64,000 nucleotides of DNA from UBA5614 sp034678545 (lineage in GTDB: Bacteria > Cloacimonadota > Cloacimonadia > Cloacimonadales > Cloacimonadaceae), in assembly GCA_034678545.1 (NCBI GenBank), contig JAXDBS010000070.1:1-64000 (forward strand). Reading direction: 5' to 3'. This document shows, piece by piece, positions 26,132 to 34,466 of the stretch (the stretch's first letter is position 1; every line of letters starts with the position of its first letter). Position numbers and translations under genes: made by a program. The notes below the pieces were generated by a model. It had not been told where the DNA came from. It was given only the letters and a program-made list of their open reading frames with translations, and did no database searches.

Positions 26132-27391
26132 ATGAAAAGAATGGCATCCCCTGCATCCATCCTTGCCCTGTTCGTTATTCTGGCCGCGGTTTCCCTGCTA
26201 CGCGCCGACATCTTCTCCCAGCGCATCACCGGCACCCTGTATGAGCGGGCTTACAATTACCCCGAAAGCCTGGTCCGGATCAATGTCTCCTACACCTATT
26301 CCGCCACGGACCCGCCTTTGGTCTCCTCCATCAGCAGCACGACCACCACCTTCGCCGGCGGGGACAGCACCTCCACGACCACTCTCTCGACCTTCGAGGG
26401 AGGAGTCCAGTACATCAACGGCCTGACCAAGATCGAATATTATGAATACAGGGCGGGCTACCCTACCCATTATGCCTACCTGATGTTCCTGTTCAACGAA
26501 GAGGACGACCTGCTGGAGATGAAAATGGCCAAGCCCGGCGCTGATTCCCTCCACGCCGTCTATCACTACCGCGCCGACAACCAGCCGGACAGCCTCTATT
26601 ACAAGAAAAGCGAATATCCGTATCCCTCCTGGTACAGCTTCTACTATGACGAAAACGACTGCCTGGACTACTGCTTGCAGTACATTCCCTATGACGGCCA
26701 GTGGAATCTGTACCGCCGCTTCAATCAGACCTACGCGTATGAAGCGCCCCAATACCCGGCGCCGCTGGACTTCAACAACTACAGGTTCTACAACGTAAGC
26801 AGTTCCTGGAACGGCGCTTTCGAGGAATGCTCGCCTATCTATGACAAGGCCTTCGCCCCGACCTCCATCGCCCACGAGCAATGGGATGATTATTATCAAT
26901 CCTGGTTCCCTGCGAGTTCTTCCTTTTACGGGGCACAGACGGACGGCGGACTGGTCACCCTGGTCGAAGGCCAGTACGGCAGTTACACAGGCCACTACCA
27001 CTTTGACGAAACCGGCACCTACATAGGCAAGGAAACATATTACGCGGACGGTACCATGAGCGTTTATCACGTGTACTGGGACCCGCCCCACATGGTGGGG
27101 GCGGACGACCCGGCCCAGACGCCCGCACCGTCAAGGCTGAACTGCCATCCCAACCCCTTCCGCGACAGGCTGACCATCCGCCTGGATCAAAAGACGGATA
27201 AACCTGTCACAGTCGCAATCTACAACATCAGGGGACAACTGGTGAAGCAGTGGGTTTCCGCCGGCGGGACCGAACTGGCCTGGGACGGCAGGGACGCAGG
27301 CAACCGCTTCTGCAACAGCGGTATCTACTTGGTAAAGTTGACTTTACAGGGAATGCCTGCCAGTACTAAAAGGGTCACCCTGGTCCGTTGA
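26132..27391 (+). CDS. Secreted protein with type IX-style C-terminal sorting domain
   Basis: A 419-residue exported protein (signal MKRMASPASILALFVILAAVSLLRA). The body is rich in Tyr, Asp and Ser, with YY-E-Y/WY-type strand pattern similar to RHS/YD-like or beta-sheet repeats, function unknown. The last 75 residues form the sorting module: NCHPNPFRDRLTIRL, VAIYNIRGQLVKQW, LAWDGRDAGNRFCNSGIYLVKL. This predicts outer-membrane export and surface attachment. A GGAGGTGACCC site precedes the ATG at 26132. Confidence 0.8.
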   Translation: MKRMASPASILALFVILAAVSLLRADIFSQRITGTLYERAYNYPESLVRINVSYTYSATDPPLVSSISSTTTTFAGGDSTSTTTLSTFEGGVQYINGLTKIEYYEYRAGYPTHYAYLMFLFNEEDDLLEMKMAKPGADSLHAVYHYRADNQPDSLYYKKSEYPYPSWYSFYYDENDCLDYCLQYIPYDGQWNLYRRFNQTYAYEAPQYPAPLDFNNYRFYNVSSSWNGAFEECSPIYDKAFAPTSIAHEQWDDYYQSWFPASSSFYGAQTDGGLVTLVEGQYGSYTGHYHFDETGTYIGKETYYADGTMSVYHVYWDPPHMVGADDPAQTPAPSRLNCHPNPFRDRLTIRLDQKTDKPVTVAIYNIRGQLVKQWVSAGGTELAWDGRDAGNRFCNSGIYLVKLTLQGMPASTKRVTLVR

Positions 27392-27419
27392 CAAGCGATA
27401 AAAACACGTAACTGCCTTT

Positions 27420-27468
27420 AGGGAAGCGTCATAACGGCAGATTCACCCTGCCCGGCCGGCGCTTCCCT
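27420..27468 (+). terminator. Long-loop hairpin, possible terminator
   Basis: AGGGAAGCG (27420-27428) is the exact complement of CGCTTCCCT (27460-27468), separated by 31 bases. The tail GTCGCTTTCTTCC is T-rich but interrupted. It lies 29 bases after a secreted-protein gene. Confidence 0.45.
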
Positions 27469-27491
27469 GTCGCTTTCTTCCCTCCCTCTTG

Positions 27492-27529
27492 GAAGCGTAA
27501 AAGAAGCGTAATATATTACGCTTGACTTA
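27492..27529. repeat. Nested palindrome cluster with a perfect 20-bp core
   Basis: Two copies of AAGCGTAA are followed by TTACGCTT and TTATGCTT, so the whole block is an approximate inverted repeat. Its core, AAGCGTAATATATTACGCTT (27504-27523), is a perfect 20-bp palindrome, AT-rich in the middle. It could be an operator or recombination site; nothing nearby identifies the protein partner. Confidence 0.6.
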
Positions 27530-27750
27530 TGCTTGACCTTAGGGCCTGAGAACGGGAGGGCAGGCGGAGAAAGGCTTTACGCCGGTTCAGAACACAGTTT
27601 TTTTTACAAGTTTCCGGCTTGGCGAGGGCAGGACTATTCAACTTTACATAAATCAGTCAGTTATGGATTTTCCCGGCTCCGGAACAGGCAGAACAGGGCA
27701 GACCAAAACCCCTTATAGCTTATCTATAGAAATGGCTCCCTTAACTTAGG

Positions 27751-29577
27751 CTACTTCAGGACAACCAGTTTATTCACCATGGTTGCCTTTTGCGTCTGCA
27801 GCCGTACCAGGTAGAGGCCGCCGGCGACGGGCCTGCCTTCTTTGTCGCGCCCGTTCCAGGCAACGCTGTACCGGCCGGGATTCATAGTTTCATTTATTAA
27901 CATGGTGACCCTTTCGCCTTTGAGGTTGTGGATGGAGATGCTTACCGGGCCGGCTTCTTTAAGGCTATAGAGGATGGCGGTGCCGGAACTAAAGGGATTG
28001 GGACAGTTGCCCAGAAGCGCGGTCTGCGTCACGGGCGTGACGGGATCGTCGGCGGCGACGGGAGAGAGGAAAAACTCCAGCATGCTCATCTGGTTGGAGA
28101 CGATCTCCACATTCTGGGTGGCGGAACCGTAATCCGGATGGCTGGCCGTGACCTCGTAGCTGCCCGGGGCAAGCTGCAAAACGCAGACCCCGCCAGCATC
28201 GGTGGAGCCGCTCTGGCTGCCGCAAGCCACACAGGCATCTGCGATGGGCTGATACTGCGGATCGTTGACGATGACCATCAGTGTGCCAGGTGCCGCTTGG
28301 ACGACCACATCCAGGTTCGGCGTCTGGTCGTTGAACGGGATCTGGTCTCCGGTCAACACCACCTGACCGTTTAGGAAGGCCGGCCCGGGATTTGCGGGAA
28401 CCCAGGTGACCACGTAGTTCAGGCTTTGCTGCGGCTGTAGCTCGAGGCCCGGAACCGATCCCACCGTTACATAGCCATTCAGCAGCAGCCGAACGGTATA
28501 ATTGTTCTGGGCGTTTATTCCGTTGATGGTTACGGTTATGGTATATTCAGAGACCGTACCTGCCGTGGGCGAGGTCGGCCCGATGATGGAAACGGCGGCC
28601 AAGTCGTTGGCCATGAGCATGTCGCTCATCTGGGCGACGAAGATGTCTCTTAAACCGGCGCTGGTCAAGGTATGTGGCCCGAATCCGGCTGATCCGTTGA
28701 AATAACCTCCAAATCCGATCATGTCTACCGCATCCACGCCAATGCCAAATCCATGGTCACTACCCGTCCCTCCTGCCCTGACAGCCCAAAGCCATTCTCC
28801 ATCGGGATCAAGTTTGGCGACAAGGATATCGGAAGATCCACTACTGGTGAGAGTGAGGGGGCCGAAACTGGCAGTTCCATCGAAAGAACCGGTTAGCGCA
28901 ACATTTCCGTAAGCGTCAGCGTCGATGCTTTCACTATAATCATATCCCGTCCCCCCTCCGTTTACAGCCCAAAGCCATTCTCCATCGGGATCCAACTTGG
29001 CAGCAAAGATATCCTCTCCACCGCTGCTGGTGAGGGTGAAGGAGCCAAAGCCGGCTGTCTCTCTAAAGTTACCGGACAAAAACACATTGCAGTCATTGTC
29101 CACAGCAAGGGCGTAACCCTCGTCACGCTGTTCCCCTCCAGCGCTTTGGACCCAGAGCCAGTTGCCCGAGGGATCAAGCTTGGCAACGAAAATATCCCGC
29201 TCACCACTGCTGGTGAGGGTGAAGGGGCCAAAGTCGGCTGTGTCTACAAAATGACCTGCCAGATACACATTGCCCAGGTAATCCGTTTTGACAGCGTTGC
29301 CATAATCCCAGATCCCCTCTCCGCCGGCCCTGACTGCCCAGAGCCAGTTGCCCGAGGAATCGAGCTTGGCGACAAAGATATCGTATGAACCACCGCCGTT
29401 GCTGGTGAGGGTGAGGGTGCCAAAATAGGCAGTCCCGGCAAAAACACCTGTCAATATTGCGTTGCCCCAGTTGTCATAGTCTATGTCGTGACCATAATCA
29501 CTGCCTGTTCCTCCTGCCCGCACTGCCCATATCCAGTTGCCGCCGGAATCCAGCTTGGCGGCGAAAATATCTGTCAA
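27751..29577 (-). CDS. SBBP seven-blade propeller protein, C-terminal part of a frameshifted gene
   Basis: A 608-residue open frame that lacks a real start (first codon TTG). It continues the reading of the 123-residue fragment at 29609-29980 in another frame. It has five about 46-residue propeller repeats (DIFVAKLDSSGNWLWAVRAGG ... FGPFTLTSSG pattern), then a CARDB-like segment, a PEGA/carboxypeptidase-regulatory-like domain (residues about 450-510) and the sorting module NCPNPF ... IHNLKGERV ... WNGRDKEGRPVAGGLYLVRLQ. Joined with the upstream fragment it gives seven blades and about 742 residues, matching the intact 740-residue paralogue next door. Confidence 0.75.
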   Translation of the reverse strand: MTDIFAAKLDSGGNWIWAVRAGGTGSDYGHDIDYDNWGNAILTGVFAGTAYFGTLTLTSNGGGSYDIFVAKLDSSGNWLWAVRAGGEGIWDYGNAVKTDYLGNVYLAGHFVDTADFGPFTLTSSGERDIFVAKLDPSGNWLWVQSAGGEQRDEGYALAVDNDCNVFLSGNFRETAGFGSFTLTSSGGEDIFAAKLDPDGEWLWAVNGGGTGYDYSESIDADAYGNVALTGSFDGTASFGPLTLTSSGSSDILVAKLDPDGEWLWAVRAGGTGSDHGFGIGVDAVDMIGFGGYFNGSAGFGPHTLTSAGLRDIFVAQMSDMLMANDLAAVSIIGPTSPTAGTVSEYTITVTINGINAQNNYTVRLLLNGYVTVGSVPGLELQPQQSLNYVVTWVPANPGPAFLNGQVVLTGDQIPFNDQTPNLDVVVQAAPGTLMVIVNDPQYQPIADACVACGSQSGSTDAGGVCVLQLAPGSYEVTASHPDYGSATQNVEIVSNQMSMLEFFLSPVAADDPVTPVTQTALLGNCPNPFSSGTAILYSLKEAGPVSISIHNLKGERVTMLINETMNPGRYSVAWNGRDKEGRPVAGGLYLVRLQTQKATMVNKLVVLK

Positions 29578-29608
29578 GCCGCCAGTTATGAGTGTGAAAG
29601 GACCAAAG

Positions 29609-29980
29609 TCAGAAGTGTTTTAACCCCCCCCCGCCCACATACACGTTTCCAGAGCCGTCCACGGCAATGCCATTGCCAGTGGTCACGCTCGCTGATACAG
29701 AGTTTCCGGCCCGCACCGCCCACAGCCAGTTGCCTTCCGGATCAAGCTTGGCGACATACAAATCCGGGCCGCCGGTACTGTTGAGCACATAAGGACCGAA
29801 ACTGGCGGTTCCGTAAAACATACCGGTCACATACACATTACCCTGGCTGTCCGTAGTGCAATCATTGCAGTTTTGATCCCCTGTTCCGCCGGCTTGGACA
29901 GCCCAGAGCCATTCGGGTATCTGAGCCGTCAGGCCCAGGCAGGACAGAATCAGGATTGTGATACAAAAAAACTTTTTCAC
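29609..29980 (-). CDS. SBBP propeller protein, N-terminal fragment of a frameshifted gene
   Basis: A 123-residue fragment: signal MKKFFCITILILSCLGLTAQ, the first two propeller repeats (WLWAVQAGGTGDQ..., WLWAVRAGN...) and then a frameshift inside the third, ending GGGGLKHF. The break lies in a G9 tract followed by TTAAAA on the coding strand (29618-29632 on the plus strand). Removing one A from AAAA restores the frame and the exact 14-residue spacing seen in the other repeats, while changing the G count by one does not. The start codon is GTG, whereas the paralogue uses ATG in an otherwise near-identical leader. Confidence 0.7.
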   Translation of the reverse strand: MKKFFCITILILSCLGLTAQIPEWLWAVQAGGTGDQNCNDCTTDSQGNVYVTGMFYGTASFGPYVLNSTGGPDLYVAKLDPEGNWLWAVRAGNSVSASVTTGNGIAVDGSGNVYVGGGGLKHF

Positions 29981-30030
29981 CTTTACACCCCCTTGTTGAG
30001 TGTATCGTTTCGCATTGTTGATTACTCAAG

Positions 30031-32253
30031 CTACTTAAAGACAACCACTTTTTTCACCATGGTTGTCTTCTGTGTCTGCACCCGCACCAGGTAGAGGCCG
30101 GAAGGCAGGCCCCGGCTGTCAAAGCTGACCAGGTGCTCCCCAGGGGCAAGTTCGCTGGTCTGCAGCAGTTGCCCTTTCAGGTTATGGACTGACAGCAGCC
30201 CTCTTTCCCCTTTGGCAATCCCGACATGTATCCGGGCGGGTTTTCCGCGCAGGACGGGATTAGGCGCGATGCTTTGCAGAACTGACATATCCGTATCCGG
30301 AATTATAGGGTCAACGTTGCCTGTAGGTTCCAAATCAAAGTCCAGCAGGACAATCTGACCCTGAATGACCTGCACGCCGCTCTGGGTCATGGGAAGATAG
30401 TCAGGATGACTGGCCGTCACGTCATGAGTCCCCGCCTCAACCTGCAGGAGGGCAGAACCGCTGTCGTCAGTCGTTTCGCAAACACTGCCGCAGGTGACCA
30501 GGGCTCCCTGGATGGGCTGGTACTGGGGAGCGGTCACCGTCGCCAGGATGGTGCCCGTGTTCTGCACAACCACCGGCAGAGGGGTTGAGTGGTTGTTATC
30601 TGGAAATTGGTCCCCTGCCAGCACCACTTTTCCATAGAGGCAGGCGGTCCCGGCCGCGTCAGGAGACCAGGTCAGACTGAAACTCAGGGTGTCCTGGGGC
30701 GGAATGGGCTGACCCGGAATTGAGGCCAGCTCAATACTCCCCATCCGCATCAGTTTGACCGTGTAGGCGCTTTGGGCAGCAGTTCCGTTGTTGTAAACGG
30801 TAACCGTATAATCAGTTTCAATGCCAGGATCGGGATTAACATTCCCGCTCACCGACAGGGCTGCCAGGTCATGGTCAAACTGGCTGCCGAAGCTGAGCAG
30901 GGCAACATAAATATCTTCGCTGCCGTAAGAGGTAAGGACAGTTGTTCCAAAATTAGCTGTTTGGTTAATAAAACCTGTCAGATAGAGTTCCGCAACTGAA
31001 TATGCAGCGATACCCAGGGTGAGGTCATGGCCTGAGCCTCCGGCGCTTTGGGCCCAAAGCCAGTTGCCGAAGGGGTCGAGCTTGGCGGCAAAAACGTCCC
31101 TGCCCCCGCTGCTGGTCAGGGAGTATGGCCCGAACAAGGAAGTATCCATGAAGTAACCCGCCACGCACACATTACCCCAGGCATCCATTTCCAGGTCAGG
31201 ATACCAGTCACCATAATCATCTGAGCCCCCTCCTCCGGTCGCCCAGAGCCAGTTACCCTGGCTGTCCAGTTTGGCAACAAAGATGTTTCGTGCGTGATCA
31301 GGCGTTAAGACCGTGGTACCGAAAGTGGCGGCAGCCCTGAAAATGCCGCAGATATAAACATCGGCAGCAGTATCAGCTACTATGTCCCCGGCAAGCTCAT
31401 AACCCGCTCCGCCTGCCCTTACCGCCCAGAGCCAGGTGCCCTGTGAGCTCAGCTGGGCGGCAAAGATATCGGAATAGCCGGAGCAGGCAAGGCTGATGGA
31501 TCCGAAAGCCGCAATACCATTGAACTCGCCGCAAAGGCAGATGCGGTTGTCCGAAGTAACGGTAATGCCATAGCCATAGTCGGAGCCACCCCCGCCTGCC
31601 CTTACCGCCCAGAGCCAGTTGCCGCCGGAATCCAGCTGGGCGACGAAGGCGTCCGAGTAGCCGGCGCTGGTCAGGGTAGTGTTTCCAAAGGTAGTGGTGC
31701 CGCCTTGTGTTCCGAAATCACCTGTTATGTAAATGTTGCCTGCGGCATCCACAGCCAGGTCGCGGCTATAATCCTGGCCTGTGCCTCCTCCGCTTACCGC
31801 CCAGAGCCAGTTGCCCTGCGGGTCGAGCTTGGCGACGAAAACGTCCCGCCAACCATTGCTGGTGAGGTTGATTGTTCCGAAGGCAGCTGTTTCATTAAAC
31901 CAGCCAAACACGCAGACATAGCCCTCTGGGTCGAGGGCAATGGCGGTTCCTACCTCATAATCTGCTCCCCCTGCTTGTACAGCCCAGAGCCAGTTACCCT
32001 CCGGGTCGAGCTTGGCGACAAACACATCCGAAAAGCCAAAACTGGTCAGCGTAATATTGCCGAAGCCGGCTGTTAATGCGTACCTCCCGAATTCACCCGT
32101 GACATACTGATTGCCCTGCTGGTCGACTGCAATACTGTTACCAGTATCCATACCTGGCCCACCTGCCTGTCTTGCCCAGGCCCAGCCGGGCACCTGAGAC
32201 ATCAATCCTAAACAGGACAGAATCAGGATTGTGATACAAAAGAGCTTTTTCAT
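30031..32253 (-). CDS. Secreted SBBP seven-blade propeller protein with sorting domain
   Basis: An intact 740-residue paralogue of the neighbouring broken gene. Signal MKKLFCITILILSCLGLMSQ is followed by seven about 46-residue repeats with W-x-W-A at the end of each blade and VTGEFG..FG-type strands (SBBP beta-propeller). A CARDB-like domain (residues about 470-560), a carboxypeptidase-regulatory-like segment (GALVTCGSVCETTDDSGSA) and the sorting module (APNPVLRGKPARIHV, VHNLKGQLLQT, GLPSGLYLVRVQ) follow. Such proteins are exported to the cell surface and often bind carbohydrate or protein. GGGGGTG precedes the ATG. Confidence 0.82.
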   Translation of the reverse strand: MKKLFCITILILSCLGLMSQVPGWAWARQAGGPGMDTGNSIAVDQQGNQYVTGEFGRYALTAGFGNITLTSFGFSDVFVAKLDPEGNWLWAVQAGGADYEVGTAIALDPEGYVCVFGWFNETAAFGTINLTSNGWRDVFVAKLDPQGNWLWAVSGGGTGQDYSRDLAVDAAGNIYITGDFGTQGGTTTFGNTTLTSAGYSDAFVAQLDSGGNWLWAVRAGGGGSDYGYGITVTSDNRICLCGEFNGIAAFGSISLACSGYSDIFAAQLSSQGTWLWAVRAGGAGYELAGDIVADTAADVYICGIFRAAATFGTTVLTPDHARNIFVAKLDSQGNWLWATGGGGSDDYGDWYPDLEMDAWGNVCVAGYFMDTSLFGPYSLTSSGGRDVFAAKLDPFGNWLWAQSAGGSGHDLTLGIAAYSVAELYLTGFINQTANFGTTVLTSYGSEDIYVALLSFGSQFDHDLAALSVSGNVNPDPGIETDYTVTVYNNGTAAQSAYTVKLMRMGSIELASIPGQPIPPQDTLSFSLTWSPDAAGTACLYGKVVLAGDQFPDNNHSTPLPVVVQNTGTILATVTAPQYQPIQGALVTCGSVCETTDDSGSALLQVEAGTHDVTASHPDYLPMTQSGVQVIQGQIVLLDFDLEPTGNVDPIIPDTDMSVLQSIAPNPVLRGKPARIHVGIAKGERGLLSVHNLKGQLLQTSELAPGEHLVSFDSRGLPSGLYLVRVQTQKTTMVKKVVVFK

Positions 32254-32609
32254 CTTTACACCCCCTTGTTGAGCGTATTTTTTTAACAGCTTCTAAAATA
32301 AATGCATTCAATAAGACAATTTCTTAGTATGTGAATGATATCCAGTTGTCAAGAGAAATAATAACTATTTTTTACAGAGGTGGCAGATGATAATCCCTAT
32401 GCATTAAGACTGCGTAAGTACAAGCAAAAGAATGACCGGGTATTCAGTCGCTGCATAACAACGGAACAGCCTTTTGCTTTGCGCAGCCTGACCTTCAGGC
32501 ATGAGAGCGCCATATCCGGATGCATCATGGCAAGGTCAAAAGAGTTGACTAAAAAAAGCTGTTCGTTTTTCATATCCGGGAACGTTGAAAACAGCTTTTC
32601 GGAGCCGAT
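32254..32609. other. Gene-free divergent region with leader hairpin
   Basis: A 356-bp region between the propeller gene and the barrel gene, transcribed divergently. It is AT-richer than its surroundings on the left (32280-32400). The only structure I can support is the hairpin at 32554-32599 next to the barrel ribosome site. A 77-codon open frame across it has no ribosome site and runs into the barrel gene, so it is not called. Confidence 0.55.
32554..32599 (+). promoter_or_regulatory. Leader hairpin abutting the ribosome binding site
   Basis: AAAAGCTGTT (32554-32563) is perfectly complementary to AACAGCTTTT (32590-32599). The Shine-Dalgarno GGAG begins two bases later at 32601 with the ATG at 32610, so folding of this 5-prime leader could limit ribosome access. 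Confidence 0.5.
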
Positions 32610-33752
32610 ATGAAAATCTGGGCAAGCCTTGTTCTTGTGCTGAGCGTCTGCTCTGCCGGTTTTGGCTATACCTTATCTCCGCGCAATCAGTTGGCGCTGC
32701 TGGGCATTAAGTACCTGAGCGAGGGAGAGGCCCAGGCGCAGCTATGGGCTCTGTGGCAGCCGGAGCTCAACGCCAGTCTGGATGTTAAGGATGATTTCAG
32801 TCTGGCCGGGCAGTTCACCGGCTCGGCTACAGGCAAATATGATCTGCAAGCCGGAGAGGACGATTCCGATTTGTCAGCGAAAATTTACCGGCTCTGGCTG
32901 AAAGGCGGGACGCCCCAGACAGACGTAAGGATCGGCCTGCAGCGCCTCAATTTCGGCCCGGCCCAACTCCTGCGGCCTTTGCAGTGGTTCGACACCCTCG
33001 ACCCCACCGACAAACTGGAACAGACAGAAGGGGTCCAGGCCCTGCTCCTGCGCCACTATTTTCTCAATAACGCCAATGTGTGGCTCTGGGGCATCCGGGG
33101 CGAAGGCAAGACCCGGGGCTTAACGCTCACTCAGACCAAGGAAGATACGCCTGAGCTGGGCGGACGTTTCCAGTACCCGTTGCCGCATGGGGAAATCGCC
33201 CTGACGGCCAACCACCGTTTTGATACAGGATTCAAGGCGGGCAATCTGGAATATGAAACCGGACGGGAAACCAGGATCGGCCTGGATGCCAGGTTTGACC
33301 TGGAAGTCGGACTCTGGGCGGAAGGCTACGTGTCCTACCTGGAAGACAGCCAAACATATTATCCAGTCGGCGAAGAACTTGTGCCCCTTACAATTATGGA
33401 TAAATACCAGGCGCCGCTCACCCTTGGGGTGGATTACACGTTTGAGCTCGGAAACGGGATTTACGCTTTGGCGGAGACGCAGTTCAACTTTGCTGCGGAT
33501 GAGGATTGGGCGGACCTGCACAGGGACAATATCAGCTTTGCCGTTTCTGCCAACTACCCTCTTAACATATTGGATAAAATCATCTACTACGGCTTGGCGG
33601 GGGATGACAACACCCTGTCCCATCACACCCTGCTTTGGCGCCGCGATTACGACCGGCTGAGCTGGGACCTGGCCGCCTTCTGGGACGCCGGGACCGGCCA
33701 TGATAAATATGATTCGCGCGGCCTCAGGCTGATGCTGTCATACACATTTTAA
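32610..33752 (+). CDS. Outer-membrane barrel protein coupled to an ABC exporter
   Basis: A 380-residue exported protein (signal MKIWASLVLVLSVCSAGFGY). It consists of alternating strands with aromatic girdles (NVWLWGIRG, GLWAEGYVSYLED, GIYALAETQFNFAAD) and ends LRLMLSYTF, the terminal-aromatic pattern of outer-membrane barrels. It starts a five-gene operon with an ABC ATPase, two FtsX-like permeases and a LolA-like protein, spaced by 15 bp or less. It may be the outer-membrane end of that exporter; this is context-based inference. Confidence 0.75.
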   Translation: MKIWASLVLVLSVCSAGFGYTLSPRNQLALLGIKYLSEGEAQAQLWALWQPELNASLDVKDDFSLAGQFTGSATGKYDLQAGEDDSDLSAKIYRLWLKGGTPQTDVRIGLQRLNFGPAQLLRPLQWFDTLDPTDKLEQTEGVQALLLRHYFLNNANVWLWGIRGEGKTRGLTLTQTKEDTPELGGRFQYPLPHGEIALTANHRFDTGFKAGNLEYETGRETRIGLDARFDLEVGLWAEGYVSYLEDSQTYYPVGEELVPLTIMDKYQAPLTLGVDYTFELGNGIYALAETQFNFAADEDWADLHRDNISFAVSANYPLNILDKIIYYGLAGDDNTLSHHTLLWRRDYDRLSWDLAAFWDAGTGHDKYDSRGLRLMLSYTF

Positions 33753-33767
33753 GCAAAGGAAGGGCAC

Positions 33768-34466
33768 ATGTCCGATCTTCAGATCGAAACCAAAAAGCTG
33801 ACCAAACACTACCCGACGGGGGAGGGGCAGCTGACTGCCCTGAAAGAAGTTGACCTCACTTTCAGGGAAGGCGAGTTTGCTGGCATAGTGGGACCCAGCG
33901 GCTCCGGAAAAACAACTCTTTTGAACATTATTGGTTCCCTGGACACCCAGTCTGAAGGAGAGGTCCTGGTCCTGGGCAAGGAGATTTCCAAGCTTACTGC
34001 CAAAGAATCGGCAGAACTCAGGAGCAAACACATCGGCTTCATCTTCCAGACCTACAACCTGCTGCCGGTCTACACTGTCTATGAGAACGTGGAACTGCCC
34101 CTTTTGCTGCTCAAGATCAGCCCGGAAAAACGCAGGAAAGCCGTTCTGGACGCTCTGGAATGGCTGGGCATCACAGACAAGCTTAAAGCCCGCCCCAACC
34201 AGCTTTCCGGAGGGCAGGGCCAGCGCGTCTCCATTGCCAGGGCCATGGTCAAGCGTCCCCAGATCGTGCTGGCGGACGAACCCACCGCCAACCTCGACAC
34301 GGAAAACTCCCTGCGCATCCTGGAAACCATGTGCAAGATCAATGCGGAACTGGGCACCACCTTTATCTTTTCCACCCATGACGACAAAGTGGTGAAATTC
34401 CTGCGGCGCGTGATCACCCTGAGAGACGGCAAGGTGGCAAAAGATGACATTCAGGCTGGCCTTTAA
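33768..34466 (+). CDS. LolD/MacB-type ABC transporter ATPase
   Basis: A 232-residue ABC ATPase. Walker A GPSGSGKTT near residue 41, Q-loop FQTYNLLPVYTVYENVELPL typical of the LolD/MacB/FtsE group, signature LSGGQGQR near residue 145, Walker B IVLADEPTANLD and H-loop FSTHD. The two downstream FtsX-type permeases complete a mechanotransmission-type complex that works from the inner membrane rather than moving substrate through it. Confidence 0.93.
   Translation: MSDLQIETKKLTKHYPTGEGQLTALKEVDLTFREGEFAGIVGPSGSGKTTLLNIIGSLDTQSEGEVLVLGKEISKLTAKESAELRSKHIGFIFQTYNLLPVYTVYENVELPLLLLKISPEKRRKAVLDALEWLGITDKLKARPNQLSGGQGQRVSIARAMVKRPQIVLADEPTANLDTENSLRILETMCKINAELGTTFIFSTHDDKVVKFLRRVITLRDGKVAKDDIQAGL

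Larger units (their letters stand above)
27392..27750. other. Gene-free gap with hairpin and palindrome cluster
   Basis: A 359-bp gap between two convergent secreted-protein genes. It contains a long-loop hairpin (27420-27468) and a compact cluster of AAGCGTAA/TTACGCTT units with a perfect 20-bp palindrome (27504-27523). No gene is supported. The T-rich and mixed sequence right of 27590 shows no further structure that I can see. Confidence 0.55.

Noticed and set aside
29624..29632. Simple phase variation by G-tract length at the broken propeller
   Set aside because: Eight or ten G bases both lead to early stops (TAA), so G-tract change alone does not restore the frame.
32380..32613. 77-codon frame before the barrel gene
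   Set aside because: No ribosome site, overlaps the leader hairpin and the barrel start.
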